A stretch of 64,000 nt of DNA from Micavibrio_A sp964539025 (GTDB lineage: Bacteria > Pseudomonadota > Alphaproteobacteria > Micavibrionales > Micavibrionaceae): positions 15,965 through 79,964 of the forward strand of contig CAZIFA010000009.1 of assembly GCA_964539025.1 (NCBI GenBank), in the 5' to 3' direction. The translations under genes and the position numbers were made by a program. Below the pieces are notes generated by a model that did not search any database, had not been told where the DNA came from, and saw only the letters and a list, made by a program, of their open reading frames with translations. Shown here piece after piece: positions 1 through 8,256 of the stretch (positions are counted from its first letter, which is position 1; each line of letters starts with the position of its first letter).

Positions 1-65
1 TCTCAAAGACTTTTACAAATCTACCTGTACGTATGCTGAATACGATAGAATGCAACGCTGACCCG

Positions 66-563
66 CTACTGGGCCGTTTTGAGGAAGTCGAGTGCGCCTT
101 GAAGGATATGTTGGGCGGCGAGTTTATCGACCACCTGCGCGCGCTTAGCCCGCGATAGATCGGCTTCATCGATGAGGAAGTCTGTCACCACGCTGGTGGA
201 CAGCCGCTCGTCGAATAAGGCTATCCACAGATCCGTCCCCTGTTCCATCCCCAGCTCCTGTGGATAATTCTTCATCTCATCGATGAACGACATCACCCGG
301 TCACAAGAACCGCTGATCGACCCGTCCATGTTGAGCGGCCAGCCGAACACAAACCCGCCAATGTCATATTCACGTGAAACAGCGCCAAGCTCTTTCATAT
401 CGAGGGAAAGTTTCTTGCGTTCGATGGTCCGAAGCGGCGTTGCGATAGATTGCCCCTCGTCGCTGATGGCGAGGCCGATGGTTTTGGTGCCTAGGTCCAG
501 CCCCAGAAGGCGGGCTTTGGACGGCACAGCGTCGACAATGTCTTTGAGTAATCCGATAGGCAT
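66..563 (-). CDS. ruvX: RuvX/YqgF-family pre-16S rRNA nuclease
   Basis: RNase H-fold nuclease of the YqgF family. The family is known for trimming the 5' end of pre-16S rRNA and was formerly called a putative Holliday junction resolvase. The N-terminus shows GLDLGTKTIGLAISD (residues 21-35, metal-ligand Asp23), then FDERLST (117-123, Glu119) and VVDKLAAQ (Asp146), which is the expected acidic triad. At 165 residues it is full length for the family. It is transcribed away from gatC, a divergent pairing common in alphaproteobacteria, with one palindromic repeat in the gap. The protein is predicted cytoplasmic. No missing residues are evident. Confidence 0.95.
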   Translation of the reverse strand: MPIGLLKDIVDAVPSKARLLGLDLGTKTIGLAISDEGQSIATPLRTIERKKLSLDMKELGAVSREYDIGGFVFGWPLNMDGSISGSCDRVMSFIDEMKNYPQELGMEQGTDLWIALFDERLSTSVVTDFLIDEADLSRAKRAQVVDKLAAQHILQGALDFLKTAQ

Positions 564-593
564 GGCCCTCTTTTATAGGGCTTTTTCCTTGTT

Positions 594-658
594 GTCATCC
601 TGAAGGAGCGTTAGCGACTGAAGGATCTCATGAGATCCTTCGCTTTGCTCAGGATGAC
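594..658. repeat. Type A palindromic repeat (65 bp)
   Basis: Element running from GTCATCCTGAAGG to CAGGATGAC around the perfect palindrome AAGGATCTCATGAGATCCTT. Near-identical copies lie at 43519-43583 and 46834-46898, and relatives at 48229, 52127 and 61332. It sits between the divergent ruvX and gatC starts, so it is not simply a terminator. Confidence 0.9.
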
Positions 659-716
659 AGTGGACAAATTGTCCCATTGCCGTTTAAAACTAAACAATCG
701 AAATTGAAGGAAAACC

Positions 717-998
717 ATGGATCTGCAAACCATCAAAAAAGTCGCCACGCTGGCCCGCCTCGAAATGAACGAGAGCGAGCTGGAAGCCGTCCGCGTCAAG
801 CTCGGCAATATTATGAAATTCGTCGAGCAGCTCGGCGAAGTAAACACCGATAATGTCGAACCGCTGGCCAACGTCGTGGACATCAAACTGCGCCTGCGCG
901 AAGACGTCGTGAATGACGGCGGCCAGCAGGAAAAAGTTTTGGCCAACGCGCCGGAATCCATGGAAGGTTTCTTCGTCGTCCCGAAAGTGGTGGAATAG
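717..998 (+). CDS. gatC: Asp/Glu-tRNA(Asn/Gln) amidotransferase subunit C
   Basis: Small stabilising subunit of the GatCAB amidotransferase, which converts Glu-tRNA(Gln) and/or Asp-tRNA(Asn) to the amidated forms. The 93 residues start MDLQTIKKVATLARLEM and contain the typical helical segment ELEAVRVKLGNIMKFVEQL followed by VEPLANVVDIKLRLRED, characteristic of GatC. An A-rich, GAAGGAAA-type ribosome-binding site precedes the ATG. The stop lies a few bases before the gatA start, so the two genes are almost certainly one operon. gatB is separated by four genes but is on the same strand. Confidence 0.95.
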   Translation: MDLQTIKKVATLARLEMNESELEAVRVKLGNIMKFVEQLGEVNTDNVEPLANVVDIKLRLREDVVNDGGQQEKVLANAPESMEGFFVVPKVVE

Positions 999-1002
999 AG
1001 TT

Positions 1003-2493
1003 ATGGCTGATCTAACCAATATGTCCCTCGCCGAAGCCGTGAAGGGTTTAGAGAAAAAAGAATTCTCCTCCGTTGAAATCACCAAGGCGCATTTGAAAGC
1101 GATGGAAGAACATCGCCACCTGAATGCGTATATCGTCGAGACGCCGGACGTCGCGCTTAAGATGGCCGAAGAATCCGACAAGCGCCGCGCAGCAGGCAAA
1201 GCAGGCTATCTCGAAGGCGCGCCGATCGGCGTGAAAGATTTGTTCTGCACGACGGGTGTACAAACCACCGCCGCATCCAAAATCCTCGAAGGTTTTATCC
1301 CACAATATGAATCAACGGTGACGAGCAAATTGTTCGCCGATGGCGCGGTCATGCTCGGCAAACTCAATCTCGATGAATTCGCGATGGGGTCCGCCAACAC
1401 GACCTCCGGCTACGGCAACGTAATATCCCCATGGAAACGCAACGACGGATCGAACGCGGATTTGACGCCGGGTGGATCGTCGGGCGGTTCCGCCGCCGCA
1501 GTGTCCGCGCGCTTGTGCCTGGCCGCAACAGGCACCGACACGGGCGGCTCTATTCGCCAGCCCGCCGCCTTCTGCGGCATCGCCGGAATCAAACCGACTT
1601 ACGGTCGCTGTTCGCGTTGGGGTGTTGTGGCGTTTGCTTCTTCGCTCGACCAAGCCGGATCTTTCGGACGCACGCTCGAAGATGCATCCATGATGCTTAA
1701 ATCCATGTCGGGTTTCGATCCGAAAGATTCGACAAGCGCCGATAAACCCGTGCCTGATTTCGTTGGCGCACTCGGCGGTTCGATAAAAGGATTGAAAGTC
1801 GGCATTCCAAAAGAATACCGCCCAGAAGGACTCGCGCCGGAAATCGAAAAACTCTGGGACAACGGGATTAAGTGGCTGCAAGATGCAGGCGCGGAAATCG
1901 TCAACGTGTCCCTGCCGCACACAAAATACGGATTGCCCGCCTATTACATCATCGCGCCTGCAGAATGTTCGTCGAACCTCGCACGCTATGACGGTGTGCG
2001 CTATGGATTGCGCGTCGATGGCAAAGACCTGACAGAGACGTATGAGAAAACGCGTGCGAAAGGTTTCGGAGATGAAGTCAAACGCCGTATCATGGTCGGC
2101 ACGTATGTTTTGTCCGCCGGATATTACGATGCGTATTACATCAAGGCACAAAAAGTCCGCCGCCTGATTTTGCAGGACTTCCTAGACGCGTACAAACAAT
2201 GTGATGTTATTCTCGCACCGTCTACGCCTTCCGCTGCATTTGCCATCGGTGAAAATGAAGACGACCCGATCAAGATGTATCTGAACGACGTATTCACCGT
2301 CACGGTGAACCTCGCTGGATTACCCGGTCTTTCCATTCCGGCGGGGTTGAACCACGAAGGCTTGCCGCTAGGTCTTCAACTTATCGGCCGCCCGTGGGAT
2401 GAGGAAACCATCATCCGTGCCGGTGGCGTGATCGAAAAGGCCGCGAACTTTACGGCCGTTCCTTCGTTGTTAAATATGAAGAAGGCTGCTTAA
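1003..2493 (+). CDS. gatA: Asp/Glu-tRNA(Asn/Gln) amidotransferase subunit A (amidase)
   Basis: Catalytic amidase subunit of GatCAB, releasing ammonia from glutamine for transfer to the mischarged tRNA. The amidase signature is intact: Lys78 in GVKDLF, the glycine/serine stretch PGGSSGGSAAAVS (cis-Ser159) and the nucleophile Ser183 in GTDTGGSIRQPA give the Ser-cisSer-Lys triad. At 496 residues it has normal GatA length. The frame is open upstream into gatC, but the ATG four bases after the gatC stop, giving MADLTNMSLAEAVK, matches family N-termini and was chosen. It lies in an operon with gatC. Confidence 0.96.
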   Translation: MADLTNMSLAEAVKGLEKKEFSSVEITKAHLKAMEEHRHLNAYIVETPDVALKMAEESDKRRAAGKAGYLEGAPIGVKDLFCTTGVQTTAASKILEGFIPQYESTVTSKLFADGAVMLGKLNLDEFAMGSANTTSGYGNVISPWKRNDGSNADLTPGGSSGGSAAAVSARLCLAATGTDTGGSIRQPAAFCGIAGIKPTYGRCSRWGVVAFASSLDQAGSFGRTLEDASMMLKSMSGFDPKDSTSADKPVPDFVGALGGSIKGLKVGIPKEYRPEGLAPEIEKLWDNGIKWLQDAGAEIVNVSLPHTKYGLPAYYIIAPAECSSNLARYDGVRYGLRVDGKDLTETYEKTRAKGFGDEVKRRIMVGTYVLSAGYYDAYYIKAQKVRRLILQDFLDAYKQCDVILAPSTPSAAFAIGENEDDPIKMYLNDVFTVTVNLAGLPGLSIPAGLNHEGLPLGLQLIGRPWDEETIIRAGGVIEKAANFTAVPSLLNMKKAA

Positions 2494-2496
2494 CCT

Positions 2497-2664
2497 GTGG
2501 GCTTATTTGATTTCCTTCGCGACGCCTTCAAGCCAACGGACCCTTTGTTCATGGAGGTTCAGATGCGTGCGATGTCCATGCTTTGTGAACCCAATCCTGA
2601 CAACGACAGCCCGGTAAATTCCGGCGAACCGCCCGCACAACCACAACAACCGTCACCAAAGTGA
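2497..2664 (+). CDS. Small proline-rich hypothetical protein (GTG start)
   Basis: A 55-residue frame begins with GTG three bases after the gatA stop and ends ten bases before the next gene. It would read MGLFDFLRDAFKPTDP, then a polar, proline- and glutamine-rich tail. Nothing in it matches a family I recognise. The tight spacing on both sides and the amphipathic N-terminus argue for a translated gene in the gatCA operon, but there is no strong ribosome-binding site of its own and it could be non-coding spacer. Confidence 0.4.
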   Translation: MGLFDFLRDAFKPTDPLFMEVQMRAMSMLCEPNPDNDSPVNSGEPPAQPQQPSPK

Positions 2665-2674
2665 AAGAAGCTGC

Positions 2675-3319
2675 ATGAACGATATCGCACAACCGCAACT
2701 CTTCGTTTTCGCCGGACGTCCGGGCGCTGGAAAATCCACGCTGGCCGATATGTTGGGTGAAAAATACGGTTTTGTACGGGTCGATAAAGACGACTCGACC
2801 TTTAAAACCAACGACATCATTCGGGAACGGCACAAAGCGCACGAAGGCACTGGCATTGATTTCTGGGAAACGCCGGAATGCAAAAAAATTCTCGAGCCCG
2901 CCTTATATCGCGAAGTCTTTGAGCGCGCCTATGGGTTGTTGCGCGAGGGGAAAAACTGCGTCGTCGACGGCCCACTTTTGAAAGAGGCAGAAGACCCCAA
3001 CTATCCCGCTTTCATCGACAGCATCGTTCGCGCCAATGGCCTGAATACAAAAGTGACGTTCTTCTGGTTTACGCTGTCGGCAGATGCACTCAAACGCAAT
3101 ATATTTACCCGCGATGCGGAACGCGATTACGCGAAAATGCGCGACTGGGATAGTTATATTGCGGGCATAGATTTTAATTTTAGGCCTGTCTTCGCATATA
3201 ATTTAGTAGATACGTCCTCACAAACGCCTCAGGAATTGTTCGCCTATATCGAAAGCATTGCCCACCCCAGAGGCAGCACGACCAACCCTCTATCCTCTGC
3301 AAAAGGATACGAGCCATGA
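2675..3319 (+). CDS. P-loop kinase-like protein (AAA_33 / zeta-toxin-like fold)
   Basis: Predicted cytoplasmic nucleotide-binding protein of 214 residues. A clear Walker A motif, AGRPGAGKST (residues 13-22), follows a hydrophobic strand at the N-terminus, and VDKDDSTF after the next helix resembles the acceptor-binding strand of small kinases. The substrate cannot be read from the sequence. The fold also resembles zeta toxins, but no antitoxin gene is adjacent and the downstream gene is secreted. The last codons overlap the start of the next gene (ATGA), so the two are translationally coupled. Confidence 0.7.
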   Translation: MNDIAQPQLFVFAGRPGAGKSTLADMLGEKYGFVRVDKDDSTFKTNDIIRERHKAHEGTGIDFWETPECKKILEPALYREVFERAYGLLREGKNCVVDGPLLKEAEDPNYPAFIDSIVRANGLNTKVTFFWFTLSADALKRNIFTRDAERDYAKMRDWDSYIAGIDFNFRPVFAYNLVDTSSQTPQELFAYIESIAHPRGSTTNPLSSAKGYEP

Positions 3320-3846
3320 AATACCTGTTCATATTTTTAATACTGCTGCCGCTATCCGCGCAGGCGCAAACCTTTGTTTCCAAAGACACGGCCAACGCCT
3401 ATTACGCGAACTGCGTCAAAACACCGCCATCCCAGAATTTTTCGCAAGAAGGACAGCAAATATTCTGCGCCTGCACCGCCGCGCGCATGACGCAGTTTTT
3501 CACTATGGAAGACTGGCAGCAAATCGTGAACCGTGGACCGAAACTGCGCGAAGCCGATAACCGCATGCTGGTTAATGTAACCGCGTGGTGCCTGCAAGAA
3601 CCTACCAGGGCCTACTATTACAACACCTGCATCAGTGACACTAACACCGCCAGTTACGGCAACCCTCAACAAATATGCTCATGTCTGGGCGACGCCATGG
3701 GGTTGCATGTTCAGGGGAGCGCGCCGCGCATATTTGCCGAAGCGCTGACCAAAGACCCGAATATAGCTGACCCAATGGTTTACCTTCTCGGCGATTCAGG
3801 TTTTCAGCAATTTGCGCGTACACAACTCACGCGATGCCTTAAATAA
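3316..3846 (+). CDS. Secreted cysteine-rich hypothetical protein
   Basis: Unrecognised exported protein of 176 residues. The N-terminus KYLFIFLILLPLSAQAQ is a standard Sec signal peptide with a predicted signal peptidase I site after AQA. The mature part has seven cysteines in two similar halves: each has a Y..NC motif, then FCACT or CSCLG, then a later cysteine. This suggests an internal duplication stabilised by disulfides in the periplasm. The start codon overlaps the stop of the P-loop kinase gene, so the two are co-translated. Function unknown. Confidence 0.7.
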   Translation: MKYLFIFLILLPLSAQAQTFVSKDTANAYYANCVKTPPSQNFSQEGQQIFCACTAARMTQFFTMEDWQQIVNRGPKLREADNRMLVNVTAWCLQEPTRAYYYNTCISDTNTASYGNPQQICSCLGDAMGLHVQGSAPRIFAEALTKDPNIADPMVYLLGDSGFQQFARTQLTRCLK

Positions 3847-3889
3847 ATCATAATCGACGCCTAAGAATCTGATAGGGTTTATTCACGAA

Positions 3890-3917
3890 CCGCCCCTCCC
3901 CGGGGCGGGATTCTTTT
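3890..3917 (+). terminator. Probable intrinsic terminator
   Basis: A 7-bp GC stem (CCGCCCC / GGGGCGG, loop TCCCC) is followed by ATTCTTTT. It lies between the secreted-protein gene and the transporter gene and probably ends the gatCA transcript. The T tract is short and interrupted, so termination may be partial. Confidence 0.5.
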
Positions 3918-3927
3918 GGGGTTTTTC

Positions 3928-4845
3928 ATGACCATTGCACAAAAAAATGTGCGCGCGATGATGTTGGCTGCCGTGGGTTTTAGCCTATATTCGTTCGGCG
4001 ATGTGTTCGTCAAGGCGCAGGCCGCTAACTACGAACCATATCAGATCGGTTTTTACATCAACCTGTTCTTCCTGCCCCTCGTATTAAGTTTTTCCAGCAA
4101 GCTCGGCGGCCTCGGCAACGCCCTTAGAACAAAACATCTGAAACTTCATATTCTGCGTGCCTGCTGTGGCTTGCTTACCTTTTATATGATGACACGTGGA
4201 TTCCATGTTCTGGGCATGGCAACATCCTACACGCTGATTTTCGTCGCGCCATTCATCGCCACAATCATGTCCATTTTCGTCATGGGTGAAAAAATCCGCA
4301 TCTACAGATGGTGTGCCATCGCCGCCGGGTTTACAGGCGTGCTCGTCGTCCTGCGCCCCGGCATTATCCCGATGGAACCTGCGGCGCTCGGCATTGTGCT
4401 TGCCGCCTTCGCCTACGCCACCGGAACCATGGTCATCCGCAAGATCGGGGATAAGGAACCCCTGCTCTGTTTTTCCATGTTCGGATCGATGGCCCAGCTC
4501 GTCGTCTTCGGCGGGTATATGATCTACAAGGGCGAAATGCAGCTTCCGGCCCTGAACCATCTCTGGTTCTTTGGCGCCACGGCCTTCATTCATATGTTCG
4601 CCAACTTCGCCGTCTCCCGCGCGTTCGGCAGCGGGGAAATGTCGGTCGTCGCGCCGTTCCATTACGTCCAACTCCTCTGGGGCGTGATTTTCGGTTACTT
4701 TATTTTCCACAACGTCATAGATTTGTGGACAGCCATTGGCGGGGCCATTATTGTGGGCAGCGGTATTTACATGATCCACCGCGAACATGTCCGCCACCGT
4801 GAAATGACCCACGGGGTCGTGGCGAGCGGCAGCGCGGTGGAATAG
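3928..4845 (+). CDS. DMT-superfamily (EamA) inner-membrane transporter
   Basis: Polytopic membrane protein of 305 residues with about ten hydrophobic segments arranged as two EamA repeats. One half ends near FVMGEKIRIYRWCAIAAGF with GVLVVLRPG, and the second near WGVIFGYFIF with GGAIIVGSGIY; these are classic EamA closing motifs. The family exports or imports small metabolites; substrate unknown. A TTG lies four codons upstream, but the ATG giving MTIAQKNVRAMM is preferred. A basic tail, HREHVRHREM, would be cytoplasmic. It lies between a terminator and gatB. Confidence 0.88.
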   Translation: MTIAQKNVRAMMLAAVGFSLYSFGDVFVKAQAANYEPYQIGFYINLFFLPLVLSFSSKLGGLGNALRTKHLKLHILRACCGLLTFYMMTRGFHVLGMATSYTLIFVAPFIATIMSIFVMGEKIRIYRWCAIAAGFTGVLVVLRPGIIPMEPAALGIVLAAFAYATGTMVIRKIGDKEPLLCFSMFGSMAQLVVFGGYMIYKGEMQLPALNHLWFFGATAFIHMFANFAVSRAFGSGEMSVVAPFHYVQLLWGVIFGYFIFHNVIDLWTAIGGAIIVGSGIYMIHREHVRHREMTHGVVASGSAVE

Positions 4846-4862
4846 ATTTTAAGGACTGCACT

Positions 4863-6314
4863 ATGACGTATTTGTTGAAGGGCGAAACGGGGGATTGGGA
4901 AGTTGTGATCGGAATGGAAGTCCATGCGCAGATCACCGCGAAGTCCAAACTTTTTTCCGGGTCTTCCGCGCAGTTCGGCGCGGAACCGAACACACAAGTT
5001 TCTATGGTCGATGCCGCGATGCCGGGTATGCTCCCCGTTCTCAATCAATATTGTGTCGAGCAAGCCGTGCGCACGGGCCTCGGCCTCAACGCCGCGATCA
5101 ACACCCATTCGGTGTTCGAGCGTAAAAATTATTTCTATCCCGACCTGCCGCAGGGCTACCAAATTTCGCAGTTCCTACACCCGATCGTCGGCAAAGGGAT
5201 TATCGAGATTGATTTATCCGATGGTTCGACCAAGGAAATCGGCGTCACGCGTTTGCACATGGAACAGGATGCCGGAAAATCCCTACACGACCAGCACCCG
5301 ACAAAATCTTTCGTCGACCTCAACCGTTCCGGTTGCGCGCTGATGGAGATCGTGTCCGAACCCGACATTCGCGGCCCCGAAGAAGCCGCGGCGTATCTGT
5401 CCAAACTCCGCATGATCCTGCGTTACCTCGGCACATGCGATGGCAACATGGAAGAAGGCTCCATGCGCGCCGACGTCAACGTATCGGTCCGCAAACTCGG
5501 CGCGGGCCTCGGCACGCGGTGTGAGATCAAGAACGTGAACTCTGTGAAGGCCGTTCAGCAATCCATCGAATTCGAAGCGCGCCGCCAGATCGAAATCATC
5601 GAAGGCGGTGGCAAGATCAAACAAGAAACCCGCTTGTGGGACCCGACGAAACTCGAAACCCGCTCCATGCGTTCCAAAGAAGAAGCGCATGACTACCGCT
5701 ATTTCCCCGATCCCGACCTTCTGCCGCTCGAACTCGACCCGAAATGGATTACCGAGATCAAGGCGACGCTGCCGGAATTGCCGGATCAGAAAAAACACCG
5801 CTTTATGAAGGATTTTGGGTTGTCACTATATGACTCCACCGTCCTGATCGCCGAAAAAACCCGCGCGGAATATTTTGAATCCGCCGCGAACGATTCCGAC
5901 CCGAAACTCGCCGCGAACTGGATTTTGAACGAACTCATCGGCCTTCTGAACAAGGACGGACGCGACATCACCGAAAGCCCGATCAAGGCCAAACAGATCG
6001 GCGGCCTGATCGCGCTTATTCAAGACAACACGATTTCGGGAAAAATCGCCAAGGAAGTCTTCGCCGATATGTACGCGACGGGCAATGATGCCGCGAAAAT
6101 CGTGGAATCCAAAGGCCTGAAACAAATCACAGACACGGGCGCCATAGAAGCGATCATCGACAAGATTATCGCCGCCAACCCCGACAATGTCGCGGGCTAC
6201 AAGGCCGGTAAGGACAAATTGTTCGGCTTCTTCGTCGGACAAGTCATGAAAGAAACGGGCGGCAAAGCCAACCCCGCGATCATCAACGATCTTCTTAAAA
6301 AGAAATTATCATAG
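4863..6314 (+). CDS. gatB: Asp/Glu-tRNA(Asn/Gln) amidotransferase subunit B
   Basis: tRNA-binding and kinase-like subunit of GatCAB, full length at 483 residues. The N-terminal catalytic domain shows VVIGMEVHAQI, the FYPDLPQGYQISQ motif, RLHMEQDAGKS and DLNRSGCALMEIVSEPD, all diagnostic. The C-terminal third is the helical YqeY-like tail domain (from about residue 330), which contacts the tRNA. It is separated from gatCA by about 2.4 kb but on the same strand, an arrangement also seen in other alphaproteobacteria. The presence of all three subunits implies a mischarging route to Gln-tRNA and/or Asn-tRNA. Confidence 0.97.
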   Translation: MTYLLKGETGDWEVVIGMEVHAQITAKSKLFSGSSAQFGAEPNTQVSMVDAAMPGMLPVLNQYCVEQAVRTGLGLNAAINTHSVFERKNYFYPDLPQGYQISQFLHPIVGKGIIEIDLSDGSTKEIGVTRLHMEQDAGKSLHDQHPTKSFVDLNRSGCALMEIVSEPDIRGPEEAAAYLSKLRMILRYLGTCDGNMEEGSMRADVNVSVRKLGAGLGTRCEIKNVNSVKAVQQSIEFEARRQIEIIEGGGKIKQETRLWDPTKLETRSMRSKEEAHDYRYFPDPDLLPLELDPKWITEIKATLPELPDQKKHRFMKDFGLSLYDSTVLIAEKTRAEYFESAANDSDPKLAANWILNELIGLLNKDGRDITESPIKAKQIGGLIALIQDNTISGKIAKEVFADMYATGNDAAKIVESKGLKQITDTGAIEAIIDKIIAANPDNVAGYKAGKDKLFGFFVGQVMKETGGKANPAIINDLLKKKLS

Positions 6315-6327
6315 ATCGCCCCGCGCC

Positions 6328-6822
6328 ATGCTCATCATAAAAACCTATCTGGATAAAGATGAATATGGCGGGCGCGGAGTTTTCAGCGCAGAGGATATCA
6401 AAAAAGGCGAAATCGTCTGGCAATATGACGAAGCGACGACACGCATCCTGAGCATCGAAGAATACCGCTCCATCATGGCAACGGGCGGTTCCATCGCCGA
6501 AACGATCCGCAAATATTGCTACCCCTGCGTCCTGAAAAATAATAAACGCGTTCTAATGCACGATCTGGACAACGGGTCTTACATGAACCACAGCGACACC
6601 CCCAACACGGGCATGATCACCGATCCCGCGCACCCGCATTATAATCATCGGGAAGAGTTAAACATCGCCCTACGCGATATCGCCAAGGGTGAGCAGCTTA
6701 CCTACGATTATTTCGAATTTATCGAGGGTGATCTAGAATCATGGGACGGAATCGAAACCTGCATGCAGTTCCTGATCGACATAAATCACCCCCGCACACG
6801 CCGTTACAAGATCGCCCTTTAA
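6328..6822 (+). CDS. SET-domain protein (putative protein-lysine methyltransferase)
   Basis: Short SET-domain protein, 164 residues, consisting of little besides the catalytic core. It shows GRGVFSAEDIKKGEIV (15-30), the SAM/pseudoknot motif GSYMNHSDTPNT (83-94) with the key Asn-His-Ser, and DIAKGEQLTYDYFEF (117-131) with the catalytic-type tyrosine. SET domains transfer methyl groups from S-adenosylmethionine to protein lysines; the target here is unknown. No zinc-binding pre-SET or post-SET cysteine cluster is visible. It begins 13 bases after gatB, so it is probably co-transcribed. Confidence 0.82.
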   Translation: MLIIKTYLDKDEYGGRGVFSAEDIKKGEIVWQYDEATTRILSIEEYRSIMATGGSIAETIRKYCYPCVLKNNKRVLMHDLDNGSYMNHSDTPNTGMITDPAHPHYNHREELNIALRDIAKGEQLTYDYFEFIEGDLESWDGIETCMQFLIDINHPRTRRYKIAL

Positions 6823-6931
6823 CCATTTTTCTCCACGATCCTGCCGCAATTCAGGCCATTCGCAGGTATTTATCGGCGATCAGCATTTTTTTGTTGGAAT
6901 CTGTGCGTCTTTATATATAAAGACGCCCGCA

Positions 6932-7543
6932 ATGTTCACATCGAGATACATGATTGTCGCACTGGTTCTGATCGGGGGTCTTCTGACTTCGCCCGTGATT
7001 TACCATTATTTCAAAGGCAATCTCGTCCTCTTTTCCTTCCCTACCGAAGAAACCAAGGCCGACGCCGTCATGGTCTTTACAGGCTCGCCCGACCGTCTGG
7101 TTCAAGGGTACGAATCCTACCTGCGCGGCGAAGGCAAAAAACTGATGATAACGGGCCGCGATTACCCCAAGGACGCGAAAAAGGCCGAAGTGCGCAGACT
7201 TTCCCGCAAGGTAAACAAGGATAAGGTCTATATCGACCTCAAGGCCCGCAATACGATAGAAAATGCCAAAAACGGTGCCGCATGGGCGTTGAAGAATAAT
7301 GTAAAGAGTATCCTGCTTGTAACGACGGAAGATCACATGTCCCGCGCCTATTTTGAACTGCACAGGCTGCTGCCGTCACACGTCAAAATCTATACGGATG
7401 AAGTGCCGGGCGACATCGATTATCCCGGCATGGATTCCGAAACGGGTAGGCTGGTCTGCCGTATGTATGAAACCGCAACGGACACATCTTTTTGCTACCG
7501 TTCGCGCGATATTGTACGCACCCTCGAAAAACATCTATCATAA
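6932..7543 (+). CDS. DUF218 (YdcF/SanA/ElyC-like) membrane-anchored protein
   Basis: 203 residues with an N-terminal membrane anchor (about 7-24), then a DUF218 domain: ADAVMVFTGSPDRLVQGYE, GKKLMITGRD, IDLKARNTIENAKN and SILLVTTEDHMSRAYFEL. These are the usual conserved blocks of the fold. Characterised relatives (SanA, ElyC) affect envelope integrity in E. coli, but the biochemical activity is not settled. A second DUF218 gene is present at 52205-52807 in a different, more conserved setting. Upstream is about 110 bp of AT-rich sequence that probably holds its promoter. Confidence 0.85.
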   Translation: MFTSRYMIVALVLIGGLLTSPVIYHYFKGNLVLFSFPTEETKADAVMVFTGSPDRLVQGYESYLRGEGKKLMITGRDYPKDAKKAEVRRLSRKVNKDKVYIDLKARNTIENAKNGAAWALKNNVKSILLVTTEDHMSRAYFELHRLLPSHVKIYTDEVPGDIDYPGMDSETGRLVCRMYETATDTSFCYRSRDIVRTLEKHLS

Positions 7544-7581
7544 TCCTCGCTAGTCCGCGCACTTCCCGCTATGGTCCTGCC

Positions 7582-8256
7582 ATGGACAACGCCTTTACCG
7601 TAGAACCTCTGGATAATCTTTTCGTACTCCGCGACGATCTGATCGCTGGCGGAACAAAACGCCGCGCGCTCGATCTTTGTCTTAATGACATTCCACAGAA
7701 AAAGATTTTCTATGCAGGGACGATTTTCGGGCACGGCGCGCTCGCGCTGGCGCAAGCCTGCAAAGAACAAAACAAACAGGCGCATTTATATTTGTCCTCC
7801 AACGATGCCGAACATCCAATGCTTAAAAAATTGCGCGATACCGGCGCCAAAATCCACCGCGCAGGTCCAGTGCCCGTCGATGCGTTGCTGGATCAGGCCA
7901 CGCGCGAAAAAGGGGAAGCCCACATCTTCCCGCTCGGCTTCGATGCCCCCGCCTTTCACAGCGCGATGTCCAAAGTCTTGCGCGAATTCGACATCTCCCC
8001 CTATTCCGAAATCTGGTGTCCCGCTGTCAGCGGCACGATGGCCCGCGCCTTAAAATCCACCTTTACAAAAACACCGATCAAGGTTGTTGCCGTGACAAAA
8101 GACATTCAACGCGACCACACCGCGCCCGAAAAATATCACCAACCCGCCCTGACCCCGCCGCCCTATCCGTCCTGCCCCTATACGGATGCCAAGGTTTGGC
8201 AGTTCGCGCAACAGCACGCAAAACCCGGTGCATTGATATGGAATATTGCGGGTTAA
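7582..8256 (+). CDS. Short PLP-fold protein related to ACC deaminase / D-cysteine desulfhydrase
   Basis: 224 residues resembling PLP enzymes of the tryptophan-synthase-beta fold. LIAGGTKRRALDLCL corresponds to the GGNK-R-L motif of the ACC deaminase/D-cysteine desulfhydrase group and holds the candidate PLP lysine. WCPAVSGTMARAL corresponds to the glycine-rich phosphate loop. The protein is roughly 100 residues shorter than typical members (about 330) and the central S-N-H motif is replaced by AGTIFGHGAL. It may be a minimal or degenerate enzyme. The ATG giving MDNAFTVEPLDNLF was chosen because sequence upstream overlaps the DUF218 gene. Substrate unknown. Confidence 0.65.
   Translation: MDNAFTVEPLDNLFVLRDDLIAGGTKRRALDLCLNDIPQKKIFYAGTIFGHGALALAQACKEQNKQAHLYLSSNDAEHPMLKKLRDTGAKIHRAGPVPVDALLDQATREKGEAHIFPLGFDAPAFHSAMSKVLREFDISPYSEIWCPAVSGTMARALKSTFTKTPIKVVAVTKDIQRDHTAPEKYHQPALTPPPYPSCPYTDAKVWQFAQQHAKPGALIWNIAG

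Noticed and set aside
913..1002. Longer start for gatA inside gatC
   Set aside because: The added 30 residues do not resemble GatA and overlap gatC; the ATG at 1003 matches the family start.
2675..3319. Zeta-type toxin of a toxin-antitoxin pair
   Set aside because: The P-loop kinase fold is shared, but there is no small antitoxin gene beside it and the next gene is exported.
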